Positions 52,286-61,398 of a stretch of 64,000 bases of DNA are shown piece after piece (position 1 is the stretch's first letter; the number at the start of each line of letters is the position of its first letter). The translations under genes were made by a program, and so were the position numbers. The notes below the pieces were generated by a model. The model did not search any database, was not told the origin of the DNA, and saw only the letters and a list, made by a program, of their open reading frames with translations. The stretch is from assembly GCF_900454495.1 (NCBI RefSeq), contig NZ_UGSI01000001.1, positions 1,426,001-1,490,000 of the forward strand, given 5' to 3'. The stretch is from Paenibacillus macerans. Lineage in GTDB: Bacteria > Bacillota > Bacilli > Paenibacillales > Paenibacillaceae.

Positions 52286-53227
52286 TCAGCTCTCCCGATC
52301 GCATCGGCGCCGAACCGGATACAGCACATGCTCCCTGGCCAGCTCCGATCCGGCAAAAACCGCTTTGGCCTCATCCTCAAGCCGGCCGAGCTGTTCCTCG
52401 GATTTGTACCGCGAGCTGAAATGGGTAAGAAATAAATGCTGCGCTCCGGCATCGCGCGCGGTTTTCGCCGCCTGTCTAGCCGTGCTGTGGTGATATGCGT
52501 GCGCGGTGTCGGCCAATTCGTGCAAAAAGGTGGATTCATGCACTAGCACGTCGGCGTTTTGGGCCAGTTTTTGGGCCGCGCTGCAAGGGCGGGTGTCGCC
52601 GAGAATCGTAACGACCCGTCCCGCTTTCGGCTTTCCGAGCACATCAACGGCATACAGCGTTTCTCCGCTTGGCGTTACCACGCTTTCTCCTTTCTTCAGC
52701 TTGCCGTACAGCGGTCCGGGGCGAATGCCAAAGCGTTCCAGCACCGCGGCGTCCAGTTTGCCGGGGAGGTCCTTCTCGACAACGCGGTATCCGTAGCTGG
52801 CAATCCGGTGCTCCAGCAAAGCGGCTTCCACTCGAAAGGTATCATCCTCAAATAGCAGCCCTCCATCATGTTCTACGATTTCAAGCTTGTAATCGATTCG
52901 CGATTCGCTTAGCCCAAGCGTGGTTTCCACAAATTTTTTCAAACCCTTGGGTCCGAATATGGTCAGCGGCGAATCCCCGCCCTGGTAGGCGCGGCTGGAA
53001 ATCAGTCCGGGAAGGCCAAAAAGATGGTCGCCGTGCAGGTGCGTGATGAAGATATATTCCAGCTTGCTCAGTTTCAGGGGCGAACGGAGAATCTGGTGCT
53101 GCGTCCCTTCACCGCAATCGAACAGCCACAAGGAACGGCGTTCCTCAAGCAGGCGCAGCGCCAACGAGGTTACATTGCGTTCCAGCGACGGCACCCCGGC
53201 ATTGGTCCCCAAAAAATAAAGTTCCAT
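52286..53227 (-). CDS. rnz: Ribonuclease Z
   Basis: The 313-residue enzyme begins MELYFLGTNAGVPSLERNVT and carries the metallo-beta-lactamase motif THLHGDHLFGLPGL, plus HAYHHSTARQAA and FLTHFSSRY, as in Bacillus RNase Z. It cuts the 3' trailer from tRNA precursors lacking CCA. The ATG at 53227 follows GGAAGGACG by 7 bp; a 9-residue longer frame has no site. Confidence 0.95.
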   Translation of the reverse strand: MELYFLGTNAGVPSLERNVTSLALRLLEERRSLWLFDCGEGTQHQILRSPLKLSKLEYIFITHLHGDHLFGLPGLISSRAYQGGDSPLTIFGPKGLKKFVETTLGLSESRIDYKLEIVEHDGGLLFEDDTFRVEAALLEHRIASYGYRVVEKDLPGKLDAAVLERFGIRPGPLYGKLKKGESVVTPSGETLYAVDVLGKPKAGRVVTILGDTRPCSAAQKLAQNADVLVHESTFLHELADTAHAYHHSTARQAAKTARDAGAQHLFLTHFSSRYKSEEQLGRLEDEAKAVFAGSELAREHVLYPVRRRCDRES

Positions 53228-53287
53228 GCACATCGTCCTTCCGGTTGTAATCAAGTCATCAATGAAAAACTGGCAAAATAGACTGCC

Positions 53288-53313
53288 AAAACCCTCCGTT
53301 AATCGGAGGGTTT
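53288..53313 (-). terminator. Intrinsic terminator of metH
   Basis: Minus-strand AAACCCTCCG/CGGAGGGTTT with a 5-base loop, ending TTTT, 40 bp after the metH stop. Confidence 0.75.
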
Positions 53314-53353
53314 GCCAGAAGCTTCTTTATTTAAGAGGTTGTGAACGCGCATT

Positions 53354-56300
53354 TTATGCTTTGTCCACATTAAAATACTTGGCCTCTGGATGAGCGAACA
53401 CCATCGCCGACACGGAGGCCTCCGGCTCCATCATGAAGCCTTCCGTCAACGCGATCCCGATGTCCTCCGGATGCAGCAGATCAAACAGCAGCTGCTGATC
53501 CTCAAGATCCGGACAAGCCGGGTAGCCGAACGAAACGCGAATCCCTTGGTAACGGGCCCCGTGGCGCTGCTTCATGGTCATATCCGCCGGATCCGGGAAC
53601 CCCCAAATGTCCCGCATGATGTGGTGCACGCGCTCAGCCAGCGCTTCCGCCAGCTCCAGCGCAACCGCCTGCAGCACATGGGAGCGGAGATAGTCGCCCC
53701 GTTCTTTCCATGTCTCGGACAATTGGCGGACGCCCTGCCCGGCCGTAACGACGAGAAAACCGACGTAGTCCATCTCTCCGCTGTCCACCGATCTCAGGTA
53801 GTCGGCAAGGCACAGATAAGGCTCCACCCGCTGGCGCGGGAAGCTGAACCGTTTGATCACTTTGCCGTGATCGGCCGGATCATAGATCAATATATCGTTA
53901 CCCGACGATTGCGCAGGGAAGAAGCGGTACATCGCCTGCGTGCGGATAATACCGTCCGTTACCGCCTCCAGCAAAATTTGGTCCACGGTTTGTTTTAACT
54001 CCACCGCTTTTTCGTTCCCCGCCGCGAGCAGTTGCTCGACGGAGCCGCGCAAACCTAAATGATGACCCAAAAGCATTTGCCAATTCACATAAGGAGTAAT
54101 ATGGCCGATCGGATAATCGCGCAGCACATGCCGCTCCAAATCCGGCGGGATAAACACCGGCGCGTCGGTGCGGATTTGCGAACGCTGGACGCGGGTCAGC
54201 TCAGGCAACGGCTCGGCAACGGCCACCGCCGCCGCGTCGGCCTCTTTCTCCGCTTCCATCTCCAAGCGCAATTGCTCCCGGCTCGCCGGATCCATCAGCT
54301 TGTTGGCCAGGTCCAGACCGTCCATCGCATCTTTGGCGTAGACGACCATGCCGTTATACTCCGGCCGGATGCGCGTTTTTGTAAACTTGCGCGTTAGGGC
54401 CGCCCCGCCAACCAGAATCGGCACGTCGATGCCCGCGTTGCGCAAATCCTGCGCGGTAAGCACCATCTGCTGCGCCGATTTGACGAGCAGGCCGGACAAG
54501 CCGATCGCGTCGGCTTTCTCTTCCCGATATGCTTCAATGATGCGCTCTGGTGGTACTTTTATGCCCAAATTCACGATTTGGTAACCGTTGTTGGACAGAA
54601 TGATCTCCACCAGGTTTTTGCCGATATCATGGACGTCGCCTTTTACGGTAGCCAGCAGGATTTTCCCCTTAACGCTCGATTCGTTTTTCTCCATAAACGG
54701 TTCGAGATAAGCAACCGAAGCCTTCATGACCTCCGCGCTCTGCAGCACCTCCGCGACGATCAGCTCGTTGTTGTTGAACAGCCGCCCGACTTCCTCCATC
54801 CCGGCCATCAGCGGACCGTTGATGATCTCCAGCGCGCTGTATCGTTTCAGCGCTTCGTCCAGATCGGGAATCAGTCCTTCTTTCGTGCCCTCCACCACGT
54901 AGGAAGCGAGCCGTTCTTCCAGCGTCAGCTGTACCGTCCGTTCCTTTTTCTCCACTTTTTTGTTGCGGAAAGCCGCCACGAACGCGGCCAGCGTCTCGTC
55001 ATTGGTATGATAAATAAGTTCTTCCGCCAGCCGCCGCTCTTCCTCCGGAATCTTCGCGTACCGCTCCAGCTTTTCCGTGTTGACGATCGCATAATCGAGG
55101 CCGGCCTTAGTGCATTCGTACAAAAATACGGAGTTCAGCACCTCGCGGCCCGCTTCCGGCAGACCGAAAGACACGTTGCTGACCCCAAGCACCGTTTGGC
55201 AGCTAGGCAGCGCCTCCTTGATCAGCCGGATGCCTTCAATCGTTTCCTTGGCAGAGCCGATGTACTGCTCGTCCCCCGTTCCCACCGGAAACACGAGCGG
55301 GTCAAAAATTAAATCCTCGGCGTTTAATCCGTACTTGTTCACGAGCAAATCGTGGGAACGTTTGGCCACTTCCAATTTGTCTTCGCGGGTGATCGCCTGT
55401 CCGCGTTCGTCGATCGTCCCTACGACCACAGCCGCCCCGTATTTATGAATCAGCGGGACGACGCGTTCGAATTTCTCTTCCCCATCCTCAAGGTTAATGG
55501 AGTTAATAATCGATTTCCCCTGGCAGTATTTCAGCGCCAGGTCGATGACCTTCGGATCGGTCGTATCGATCATCAAAGGCACTTTCACCTTCTTGACGAC
55601 CAGTTCAAGAAACTTCTTGATGTCCTCCGCTTCGTCGCGGTCCGGATCCTGAACGCACACGTCGATCACCTGGGCGCCGTTCTTCACCTGGGCCCGGGCG
55701 ATTTCCGAAGCCTCTTCGTATTTGCCTTCCACGATGAGGCGTTTGAATTTTCGCGACCCCAGAACATTCGTTCGCTCTCCGACCAAATAAGGCCGATTTG
55801 CCGCTTCGACATAAACCGGCTCGATTCCAGACAACGCCGGAGGGTGGTCTCCGGCCAGCGTGCGCGGCCGGTATCCGCTCAGCTTCTGCGCCAGGGCGGC
55901 GATATGTGCCGGGGTTGTGCCGCAGCAGCCGCCCGCGACGTTCAGCCACCCCTCCTCGGCGAACGCGGCCATTTTCTGGGCCAGCGATTCCGGGGATTCG
56001 TGGTATTTGCCGTTTTCATCCGGCAGTCCAGCGTTCGGGTGGCAGCTTACCGCGGCTTTCGCAATGCCGGAAAGCGTGCGGATATGATCGCGCATAAATT
56101 CCGGGCCGGTGGCGCAGTTCAATCCAACCGAAATCGGCTTCAAATGCTCGAGCGAAATATAAAACGCTTCGATATTTTGCCCGGCCAAAGTCGTACCCAT
56201 CGGCTCGATCGTTCCGGAAATCATCAGCGGCAGCTGTTTCCCCGATTTTTGCAGCGCCCGCGTTATCCCGATACTTCCGGCTTTCACGTTCAGCGTATCC

Positions 56301-56794
56301 TGGGACGTTTCCAGCATCAGCGCATCCACGCCGCCATCGATCAGGGCGATGGCCTGCTCCTCGTAGCTTTCGGTTAATTCGTCGAAGGTGACCCCGCCGG
56401 TGACGGACAGCGTTTTGGTCGTCGGACCAAGTACGCCAACGACATATCTCGGATGGTCCGGCGTACTGTATTTCTTCGCGGCCTCTACGGCTAGCTTTGC
56501 CGCCGCCAAATTCAATTCCCTTGCTCTATGGGATATATCGTATTCGGCCAGAACAACGGAGGTTGCCCCAAACGTATTCGTTTCTATCAGGTCGGCTCCG
56601 GCCGCCAAATATTGCTCGTGAATGCCTTGAATCACATCCGGACGGGTGAGAACGAGCATCTCGTTGCAGCCATCCAGCTCTTCCCCGCCGAAATCGCTCG
56701 GAACAAGGTTCTCCTGCTGGATCATGGTGCCCATGGCGCCATCAAGTATCAATATTCGTTCTTTTATTCGGTCTTCCAGGCTCGGTTTGCTCAT
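53354..56794 (-). CDS. metH: Cobalamin-dependent methionine synthase
   Basis: At 1146 residues this is a full-length MetH. Domains in order: homocysteine binding (ILDGAMGTMIQ to the zinc Cys pair in NVAGGCCGTTPAHIA, 1-315), pterin binding (NVLGSRKFKRLI onward, 330-600), cobalamin cap and binding (base-off motif DVHDIGKNLVEI, about residue 755, up to 870) and the AdoMet reactivation domain (RDYPIGHITPYVNWQ, PACPDLEDQQLLFDLL). It methylates homocysteine using methyl-tetrahydrofolate. ATG 56794 is favoured on spacing from GGGAGGG. No SAM or B12 riboswitch is visible upstream. Confidence 0.97.
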   Translation of the reverse strand: MSKPSLEDRIKERILILDGAMGTMIQQENLVPSDFGGEELDGCNEMLVLTRPDVIQGIHEQYLAAGADLIETNTFGATSVVLAEYDISHRARELNLAAAKLAVEAAKKYSTPDHPRYVVGVLGPTTKTLSVTGGVTFDELTESYEEQAIALIDGGVDALMLETSQDTLNVKAGSIGITRALQKSGKQLPLMISGTIEPMGTTLAGQNIEAFYISLEHLKPISVGLNCATGPEFMRDHIRTLSGIAKAAVSCHPNAGLPDENGKYHESPESLAQKMAAFAEEGWLNVAGGCCGTTPAHIAALAQKLSGYRPRTLAGDHPPALSGIEPVYVEAANRPYLVGERTNVLGSRKFKRLIVEGKYEEASEIARAQVKNGAQVIDVCVQDPDRDEAEDIKKFLELVVKKVKVPLMIDTTDPKVIDLALKYCQGKSIINSINLEDGEEKFERVVPLIHKYGAAVVVGTIDERGQAITREDKLEVAKRSHDLLVNKYGLNAEDLIFDPLVFPVGTGDEQYIGSAKETIEGIRLIKEALPSCQTVLGVSNVSFGLPEAGREVLNSVFLYECTKAGLDYAIVNTEKLERYAKIPEEERRLAEELIYHTNDETLAAFVAAFRNKKVEKKERTVQLTLEERLASYVVEGTKEGLIPDLDEALKRYSALEIINGPLMAGMEEVGRLFNNNELIVAEVLQSAEVMKASVAYLEPFMEKNESSVKGKILLATVKGDVHDIGKNLVEIILSNNGYQIVNLGIKVPPERIIEAYREEKADAIGLSGLLVKSAQQMVLTAQDLRNAGIDVPILVGGAALTRKFTKTRIRPEYNGMVVYAKDAMDGLDLANKLMDPASREQLRLEMEAEKEADAAAVAVAEPLPELTRVQRSQIRTDAPVFIPPDLERHVLRDYPIGHITPYVNWQMLLGHHLGLRGSVEQLLAAGNEKAVELKQTVDQILLEAVTDGIIRTQAMYRFFPAQSSGNDILIYDPADHGKVIKRFSFPRQRVEPYLCLADYLRSVDSGEMDYVGFLVVTAGQGVRQLSETWKERGDYLRSHVLQAVALELAEALAERVHHIMRDIWGFPDPADMTMKQRHGARYQGIRVSFGYPACPDLEDQQLLFDLLHPEDIGIALTEGFMMEPEASVSAMVFAHPEAKYFNVDKA

Positions 56795-56874
56795 GATCAT
56801 GTCCCTCCCGTAAAACGTTAAGACTTAGTTTAACAGAATAAAGCGTTGAAGAAAAGAGAGGACAGGCGTATGAA

Positions 56875-56898
56875 ATGTTGCAAAAAATGTTGCAAAAA
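56875..56898 (+). repeat. Perfect 12-bp tandem duplication
   Basis: ATGTTGCAAAAA occurs twice back to back between metH and the FixH-like gene, just at the T tract of the terminator on the minus strand. Confidence 0.7.
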
Positions 56899-56944
56899 AC
56901 AAGCTGCCCTCATCTCAGCGGATGCAGGCAGCTTGATCGTTGTT
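56894..56944 (-). terminator. Intrinsic terminator of the FixH-like gene
   Basis: Minus-strand AAGCTGCC (56944-56937) pairs with GGCAGCTT (56908-56901) around a 28-base loop, followed after one G by six T. Confidence 0.75.
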
Positions 56945-56978
56945 GCGCGCGGGGCTTTTATGTAATGATCGATCGGCG

Positions 56979-57383
56979 TTACTGTACCGTAAACTGCTTG
57001 GACGGCATCGAATGTTGATCCCGTGCGGTCACATGGGAAATCACTTTATAGGTTCCCGGCTCCGCAAACTTGCGCTCGAGGACATAGGCGCCGTCTCCGG
57101 CGCTTTTTACCGTCACTTTGCTGTGCTCGGCGTTTTCGTCATCGGTGTTCCAAAATTCGAACGTAACCTCCTGCGCGTCATCGACGTTTTCCCCCCGATG
57201 CCCCACCTTGGCGGTAAACGTCACGGTCCCGCCGCTTTCAACGGTATCCGGCGTTACTTCAAGATCTACCCGGATCGGCTCCAGCGGTCCATTATCCACC
57301 GCCGCCGTTTCGCTTCGTCCGCAGCCGCCAAGCACCGTGATCAACAATACCATAACGGCGATCCGCCCGGCTTTTCCCTTCAA
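56979..57383 (-). CDS. FixH/YtkA-like lipoprotein
   Basis: A 134-residue protein with a signal and lipobox LGGC (Cys 21), then one immunoglobulin-like beta domain (VDLEVTPDTVESGGTVTFTA, AGDGAYVLERKFAEPGTYKV) as in YtkA/FixH family proteins, some of which bind copper or assist cytochrome oxidase. The His in SHVTARDQH and Met residues could bind metal; this is inference. TTG 57383 has AAGGAGGG 8 bp ahead, whereas the ATG at 57416 has none. Confidence 0.78.
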   Translation of the reverse strand: MKGKAGRIAVMVLLITVLGGCGRSETAAVDNGPLEPIRVDLEVTPDTVESGGTVTFTAKVGHRGENVDDAQEVTFEFWNTDDENAEHSKVTVKSAGDGAYVLERKFAEPGTYKVISHVTARDQHSMPSKQFTVQ

Positions 57384-57447
57384 TGGATTTCCCTCCTTTT
57401 CGCTTATTCCGTACATTCGTTTTGAGATTGGACGTTCGTACGCAAGC

Positions 57448-58245
57448 TTACGCCAATCGCGCGATAATTTCGTGCAGCTCGGACAAGTGCGAAATTTCGT
57501 AATCGGGCTTGATTTCGTCGCTAGGCTGTTTTCCGTCGCGATTGATCCATATGGCCGTCATGCCGACGCTGAGCGAGCCTTTGATATCGGTCGTCAGCTT
57601 GTCGCCAACCATAATCCCTTCGCCGGCATCGATCCCTAACCGTTCCAGCGCATGGCGGAAAATGGACGGATCGGGTTTGCCCTTGCCGAACTTGCCGGAA
57701 ATGATGATCTCGTCAAAAAACGGCGCCAGCTCCGGCACGCCGTCGAGCTTCTCTTGCTGCAGGGCCGGGCAGCCGTTGGTCAGCAGCAGCAGCTTAACGG
57801 TTCCGTGAAGTTCCTTGAGCACTTGAAACGTTTCTTCGTAAACATGCGGACGGGCGCGGCGCTCTTTGGCGAACCGCTCCGCCAGTTCCTCGCCGAGCTG
57901 GTCGTTATCGACGCCGACGGCCAGCAACCCGCGCCGCCAGGACTCCTTGCGGTATACCGGGGCAAGCTGCTCCAGCTGGCGGAACTCCGGCTGCTCTCCG
58001 GCCGAAAACGTAGCCCATAGGCCTTCAAACGGATTAATCCCGATCATCTTCGTAAACGGATACGTTTCGTAAGACTCGTACAGTCCGCGTGCTTCCCGCC
58101 GCACCGCTTCCTCCAGCTCTTCCGGCTCGATTCCCGGAACCCGCTGCGCCGCGAACTCGCAGGCCGCGGCAAAAGCTTCCTTTACGCTGCGGTCATCCCA
58201 CAGCAGCGTATCGTCCAAATCAAAACAAACAGCTTTAATCGTCAT
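57448..58245 (-). CDS. HAD-superfamily hydrolase (YjjG-like)
   Basis: Motif I (FDLDDTLLWDD), motif II (LLLLTNGCPAL), Lys (GKFGKGKPDP) and motif IV (MVGDKLTTDIKG) identify a HAD phosphatase with a four-helix cap, close to YjjG-type nucleotidases or phosphoglycolate phosphatase-like enzymes. Substrate is not decidable. CGAGG precedes the ATG. Confidence 0.88.
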   Translation of the reverse strand: MTIKAVCFDLDDTLLWDDRSVKEAFAAACEFAAQRVPGIEPEELEEAVRREARGLYESYETYPFTKMIGINPFEGLWATFSAGEQPEFRQLEQLAPVYRKESWRRGLLAVGVDNDQLGEELAERFAKERRARPHVYEETFQVLKELHGTVKLLLLTNGCPALQQEKLDGVPELAPFFDEIIISGKFGKGKPDPSIFRHALERLGIDAGEGIMVGDKLTTDIKGSLSVGMTAIWINRDGKQPSDEIKPDYEISHLSELHEIIARLA

Positions 58246-58299
58246 CGTTTCAACCTCGCTCCATGATCTCCCTATGGGGGCAAATGAACAACGCCTTCC

Positions 58300-58836
58300 T
58301 TATTCCTTGACCAGCTTCACGTGATGCGTGTTGGCATACAGTTCCAGCCGCGCGGCCATCGCCTCGGTGTCAAAGCGGTTGCGCGTCCGGTAAAATACCC
58401 ATTTTGCATCCCGGATTTTCGGCTCAATTACGATTTTGTTCCGGCTTACGATGATTTTGCTGATATTTCCGGCATCCAGAGATTTGTCCCGGTTAAATTT
58501 CGAGGTGTAGAGCCAGCTTTTGTTGATGCGCAAATACGGCTTGCGGAGAAATATGGCGAGCGCCAGCACGGCGTAAAGGATGATCGTAATCCAATACATC
58601 ATCGTATTCACCTCGGCCGAATTCCCGATGATGCCGACGCTGGCATAGAGCAGAGCCAACAAGAACAGCACGATCGGCAAAATAAAGTTGCGCCCTTTGA
58701 AGACGTCGCCTTCCCCGTTAGGTCCCAAGACGCTTCTCGCGTTTCTTCCGCCCTGCCCGCTCCCCAAATTCGGGCCCTTTCCTTTTTTCTGCATCCGGAG
58801 CTGATTCCGCTCCACTTTCCGGTCAAACGAAGCCAT
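58300..58836 (-). CDS. Membrane protein of unknown function, two-helix plus PH-like domain
   Basis: A basic, Gly-rich cytoplasmic N-terminus of about 48 residues is followed by two membrane helices (ILPIVLFLLALLYASVGII and YWITIILYAVLALAIFL) and a C-terminal 80-residue domain with beta strands (NISKIIVSRNKIVIEPKI, KWVFYRTRNRF) resembling a PH-like fold. No enzyme motif. GGGGAGG precedes the ATG. It overlaps no neighbour; DUF896 lies 13 bp upstream and may share the transcript. Confidence 0.75.
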   Translation of the reverse strand: MASFDRKVERNQLRMQKKGKGPNLGSGQGGRNARSVLGPNGEGDVFKGRNFILPIVLFLLALLYASVGIIGNSAEVNTMMYWITIILYAVLALAIFLRKPYLRINKSWLYTSKFNRDKSLDAGNISKIIVSRNKIVIEPKIRDAKWVFYRTRNRFDTEAMAARLELYANTHHVKLVKE

Positions 58837-58849
58837 GCATGTTCCTCCC

Positions 58850-59023
58850 CTATTTATCTACAATCTCGATCGATTCGAGTTGCCGGCGAAAATTTCTGCG
58901 GACATTCTCCAGGTATGTTTCGCGAAGCTGGGCTCTTTCCAGCATCTCGTCCTGCGTTAAACCTTCCGTTTTATGCTTGCGGGCCAGTTCGTTAATCCGC
59001 TTTACCAAAGCATCGATGTCCAT
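58850..59023 (-). CDS. DUF896 (YnzC-like) small protein
   Basis: A 57-residue frame from ATG 59023, with AGGAGG 5 bp ahead, reads MDIDALVKRINELARKHKT and then EGLTQDEMLERAQLRETYLE, ending VDK. This is the DUF896 two-helix family, found near yneA-lexA in Bacillus, where YnzC is encoded in the SOS operon downstream of yneA. Here it is on the same strand as yneA and downstream of it, so co-regulation is possible. Its function is unknown. Confidence 0.9.
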   Translation of the reverse strand: MDIDALVKRINELARKHKTEGLTQDEMLERAQLRETYLENVRRNFRRQLESIEIVDK

Positions 59024-59289
59024 ATCTTCCTCCTGGATTCATTTACTATGCGCTCCGATGATTCCGGTTTAGCCGCACTTTGGCGGAACAAGCATCATGC
59101 AGGGCATTAATTCTTACTTTGACATGAGAAAAAGAGCTTGTCAAGGCGGCGGAAATCACTCCAGAACGCCAATGGCAAGCCCCTTTAGTTTATAGAAATG
59201 GTTTAAAAAGTCCGCTTTGACGACAGCCCCTTATAAACACGCGCTAACATATATAAGAAAATAACGATTTCCGTATGTTGTACGTATTG

Positions 59290-59655
59290 TCATTCCAAAG
59301 GAATGAACAAAATATCCCCCGCCTTAATCTCGCTAGAGTTCAACCCGTTGACGCGAATCAACTTCTTGATGTAGACGCGCGTGTCCGATCCTTGCGGCTT
59401 ATGTTCAACCGCGATTTCCCACAATGTATCCCCGGGCAGAACAACGACTTGCTCAAGCTCCCGCTCCGGACGGCCGGAATCGGAGGAGGCGGCAAATGCC
59501 GTTACCACGCCCGTACAAGTAAGGCTCAGCACCAGAAGAAAAACGGCAACCTTGGCGAGGCTGTGACGAAACATCGAAATATGTAGTCTTCTCTTTGCGG
59601 GACGAGTAAAAGAAGGTTGGTCATAGATGCTTCTATAGGTAGTGTATCTTGGCAT
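59290..59655 (-). CDS. yneA: LysM cell-division suppressor YneA
   Basis: A 121-residue protein with an N-terminal membrane segment (about 36-55) and a C-terminal LysM domain (VVVLPGDTLWEIAVEH, VNGLNSSEIKAGDILFIPL). In Bacillus YneA blocks septation during the SOS response. Divergent position from lexA and three LexA-like boxes support the name. ATG 59655 follows GGAGTGATG; a longer frame to 59727 crosses the promoter. The 266 bp between this gene and DUF896 shows no other feature. Confidence 0.88.
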   Translation of the reverse strand: MPRYTTYRSIYDQPSFTRPAKRRLHISMFRHSLAKVAVFLLVLSLTCTGVVTAFAASSDSGRPERELEQVVVLPGDTLWEIAVEHKPQGSDTRVYIKKLIRVNGLNSSEIKAGDILFIPLE

Positions 59656-59668
59656 AAATTCATCACTC

Positions 59669-59747
59669 CAAACAAGCGTTCTTATTAATGCCATTACTAT
59701 AACACGAACATTTGTTTGATTCAACACTTTTTTCGAACAATTGTTCC
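59669..59747 (-). promoter_or_regulatory. SOS-controlled yneA promoter with LexA boxes
   Basis: Minus-strand TTGAAT (59719-59724) and TATAGT (59696-59701) are 17 bp apart. LexA-type palindromes are CGAACATTTGTTTG (59705-59718, inside the spacer), CGAACAATTGTTCC (59734-59747) and, in the leader, CAAACAAGCGTTCT (59669-59682), each close to CGAACNNNNGTTCG. Confidence 0.8.
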
Positions 59748-59766
59748 CTTTTTTCTTTAGTGCGAG

Positions 59767-59970
59767 TTTAAAAAGTCAGTTATTCAGCACCGAGAAAGTT
59801 GGTTGAAGCCGTGGACGTTAGGAGCTTAGCGTTCGTTTTGGGTACGTGAACACCTGAATGCTTCCTTAGGAACATGCTTCGGAAGCATATGCTAGAGCCC
59901 GGCTGAATTCAAGATTCGACGTCGAAACCGCTTCATAATCCGCTTCGTGATCAAAAGATTACTTTTTGAT
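59767..59970. repeat. MITE-like element, copy M2 (204 bp), inside the SOS intergenic region
   Basis: Terminal inverted repeats TTTAAAAAGTCA (59767-59778) and TTACTTTTTGAT (59959-59970) match those of copy M1 with few changes. Both flanking blocks of M1 are conserved, including CCCGGCTGAATTCAAGATTC and CGCTTCGTGATCAAAAGATT. The central part is unrelated and 40 bp longer. It separates the yneA boxes from the lexA boxes. Confidence 0.72.
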
Positions 59971-59991
59971 TTCTTTTTAAAGTTTACTTTT

Positions 59992-60031
59992 AGAACTAAT
60001 GTTTGTGCGAACGGAAGTTCTGTGTTATAAT
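59992..60031 (+). promoter_or_regulatory. lexA promoter with LexA boxes
   Basis: TTGTGC (60003-60008) and TATAAT (60026-60031) are 17 bp apart. CGAACGGAAGTTCT (60008-60021) fills the spacer and AGAACTAATGTTTG (59992-60005) covers the -35, so LexA can repress its own gene. Confidence 0.8.
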
Positions 60032-60065
60032 TTTTCCAAACGTTACTAAATGGGGTTGATCCGAT

Positions 60066-60692
60066 ATGTCAAAGATATCCAGCCGGCAACAGGCCATTCT
60101 GGAATTTATCCGCAATGAAGTTCGCGCCAAGGGATACCCTCCCTCTGTCCGGGAGATTGGGGAAGCTGTAGGACTTGCCTCCAGCTCTACGGTTCACGGC
60201 CATTTGGACCGGTTGGAGAAGAAGGGGCTGATCCGCCGCGATCCGACCAAGCCGCGTGCCATCGAGCTGTTGAATCAGGAAGAATCCGAGAGTTTCAATA
60301 ACTTCGCTCAAACCGTCGCACGCGTTCCCGTCGTGGGCAAAGTCACGGCCGGTGTTCCGATTACCGCCACGGAGAACATCGAAGATTACTTTCCGCTGCC
60401 GGATCATTACACAAGAGACGGAGAAATCTTCATGCTCTCCGTAGTTGGGGACAGCATGATCGAAGCCGGCATACATAATGGAGATTACGTGATTGTCCGC
60501 CAGCAGCAGACAGCGAACAACGGGGATATCGTGGTTGCGATGACCGAAGACGACGAGGCGACGGTCAAAACCTTTTACAAGGAGAAGGACCATATTCGTC
60601 TGCAGCCGGAAAATCCGACCATGGAGCCGCTGCGTCTGAAGCACGTGACCATCCTCGGTAAAGTGGTGGGCTTGTTCCGGGATCTGAACTGA
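60066..60692 (+). CDS. lexA: SOS repressor LexA
   Basis: The 208-residue protein has a winged helix (YPPSVREIGEAVGLASSSTV), the Ala-Gly self-cleavage site (VGKVTAGVPI), catalytic Ser (VVGDSMIEAGI) and Lys (EATVKTFYK). It represses DNA damage genes until RecA filaments trigger self-cleavage. It is divergent from yneA, the Bacillus arrangement, and has its own terminator. Confidence 0.98.
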   Translation: MSKISSRQQAILEFIRNEVRAKGYPPSVREIGEAVGLASSSTVHGHLDRLEKKGLIRRDPTKPRAIELLNQEESESFNNFAQTVARVPVVGKVTAGVPITATENIEDYFPLPDHYTRDGEIFMLSVVGDSMIEAGIHNGDYVIVRQQQTANNGDIVVAMTEDDEATVKTFYKEKDHIRLQPENPTMEPLRLKHVTILGKVVGLFRDLN

Positions 60693-60710
60693 TTCATTTT
60701 ACGGCAATGA

Positions 60711-60750
60711 AAAAAGGACGAAGCAGAACAGTCTGCAGCGTCCTTTTTTC
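60711..60750 (+). terminator. Intrinsic terminator of lexA
   Basis: AAAAAAGGACG (60711-60721) pairs with CGTCCTTTTTT (60740-60750). Confidence 0.92.
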
Positions 60751-60796
60751 CACTTGAAATTTTCATCGGAAAAGGGATGATGCACCCCTCCGTCCG

Positions 60797-60958
60797 CTAG
60801 TCCCAATCCAAATCCGGGAAATAAGGCATCGTTCCGTAGCCGGATTTTCCCCGTCTGCCTCGCATTCCCCATCCAAACCCGAATCCCGCCCGTTCGGAAA
60901 CCCACCACTGTTTCAAACGATACCGGCGCCGCTGATATCTTTTGAGTGCGGTAACCAT
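60797..60958 (-). CDS. Small basic protein of unknown function (53 aa)
   Basis: An ATG at 60958 lies 9 bp after AAGGAGG and opens a frame starting MVTALKRYQRRRYRLKQWW, then a Gly/Arg-rich part and the end PYFPDLDWD. The strong ribosome-binding site is the main support. It is convergent with lexA. No family is recognised; the ORF may also be read in a neighbouring frame from ATG 60964. Confidence 0.45.
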   Translation of the reverse strand: MVTALKRYQRRRYRLKQWWVSERAGFGFGWGMRGRRGKSGYGTMPYFPDLDWD

Positions 60959-61183
60959 TTCATTCAACCTCCTTATATCTATAAGGTATCCAATCGCTGA
61001 ATAAAAAACGGCATAATTACAGTTTCCAAAATATTCTAGTCCAATAAACGGACTCGCCAGGCCGGTTGATGGAAAAAGTATGAACTGCATAAGATTATTT
61101 TTTATCTTAACCCGTTGCGCTGAGCCTTCCAGTGTGATGGTACTTGGATCGAAGGAGGATCTCCGGTCCGGCTCTAACAACAT

Positions 61184-61381
61184 AAGGACAAAAAACGTCG
61201 TTATTCCGGCGAAGTCCGTCAATTTGAGAGAAAGAGAGACAATTTATGCCGCTATTTTCCCCCGCCCTCGAGAAAATGCTGCATTCCGGACGGTTCACAG
61301 GTCAATAAGAACAAAAAATGCCGCTAATGGGGATAAATATGCCTGGGTCCGGATGATAAGTACATAAAGTGCCGCTATTTT
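61184..61381 (+). repeat. A/T-rich dispersed intergenic repeat, copies R4a and R4b
   Basis: In the 650-bp gap upstream of the small basic gene and beyond the glnA terminator, 61184-61258 aligns with copy R3 (26876-26950). A second unit, 61304-61381, starts ATAAGAACAAAAAATGCCGC and ends AAAGTGCCGCTATTTTG. 60959-61183 shows nothing else apart from possible promoter sequence. Confidence 0.6.
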
Positions 61382-61398
61382 GAAGGTCAACGGTGTAT

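Noticed and set aside
56795..56978. SAM or cobalamin riboswitch upstream of metH
   Set aside because: The gap is only about 180 bp, contains the neighbouring gene's terminator and a 12-bp tandem repeat, and lacks both the S-box and B12-box patterns.
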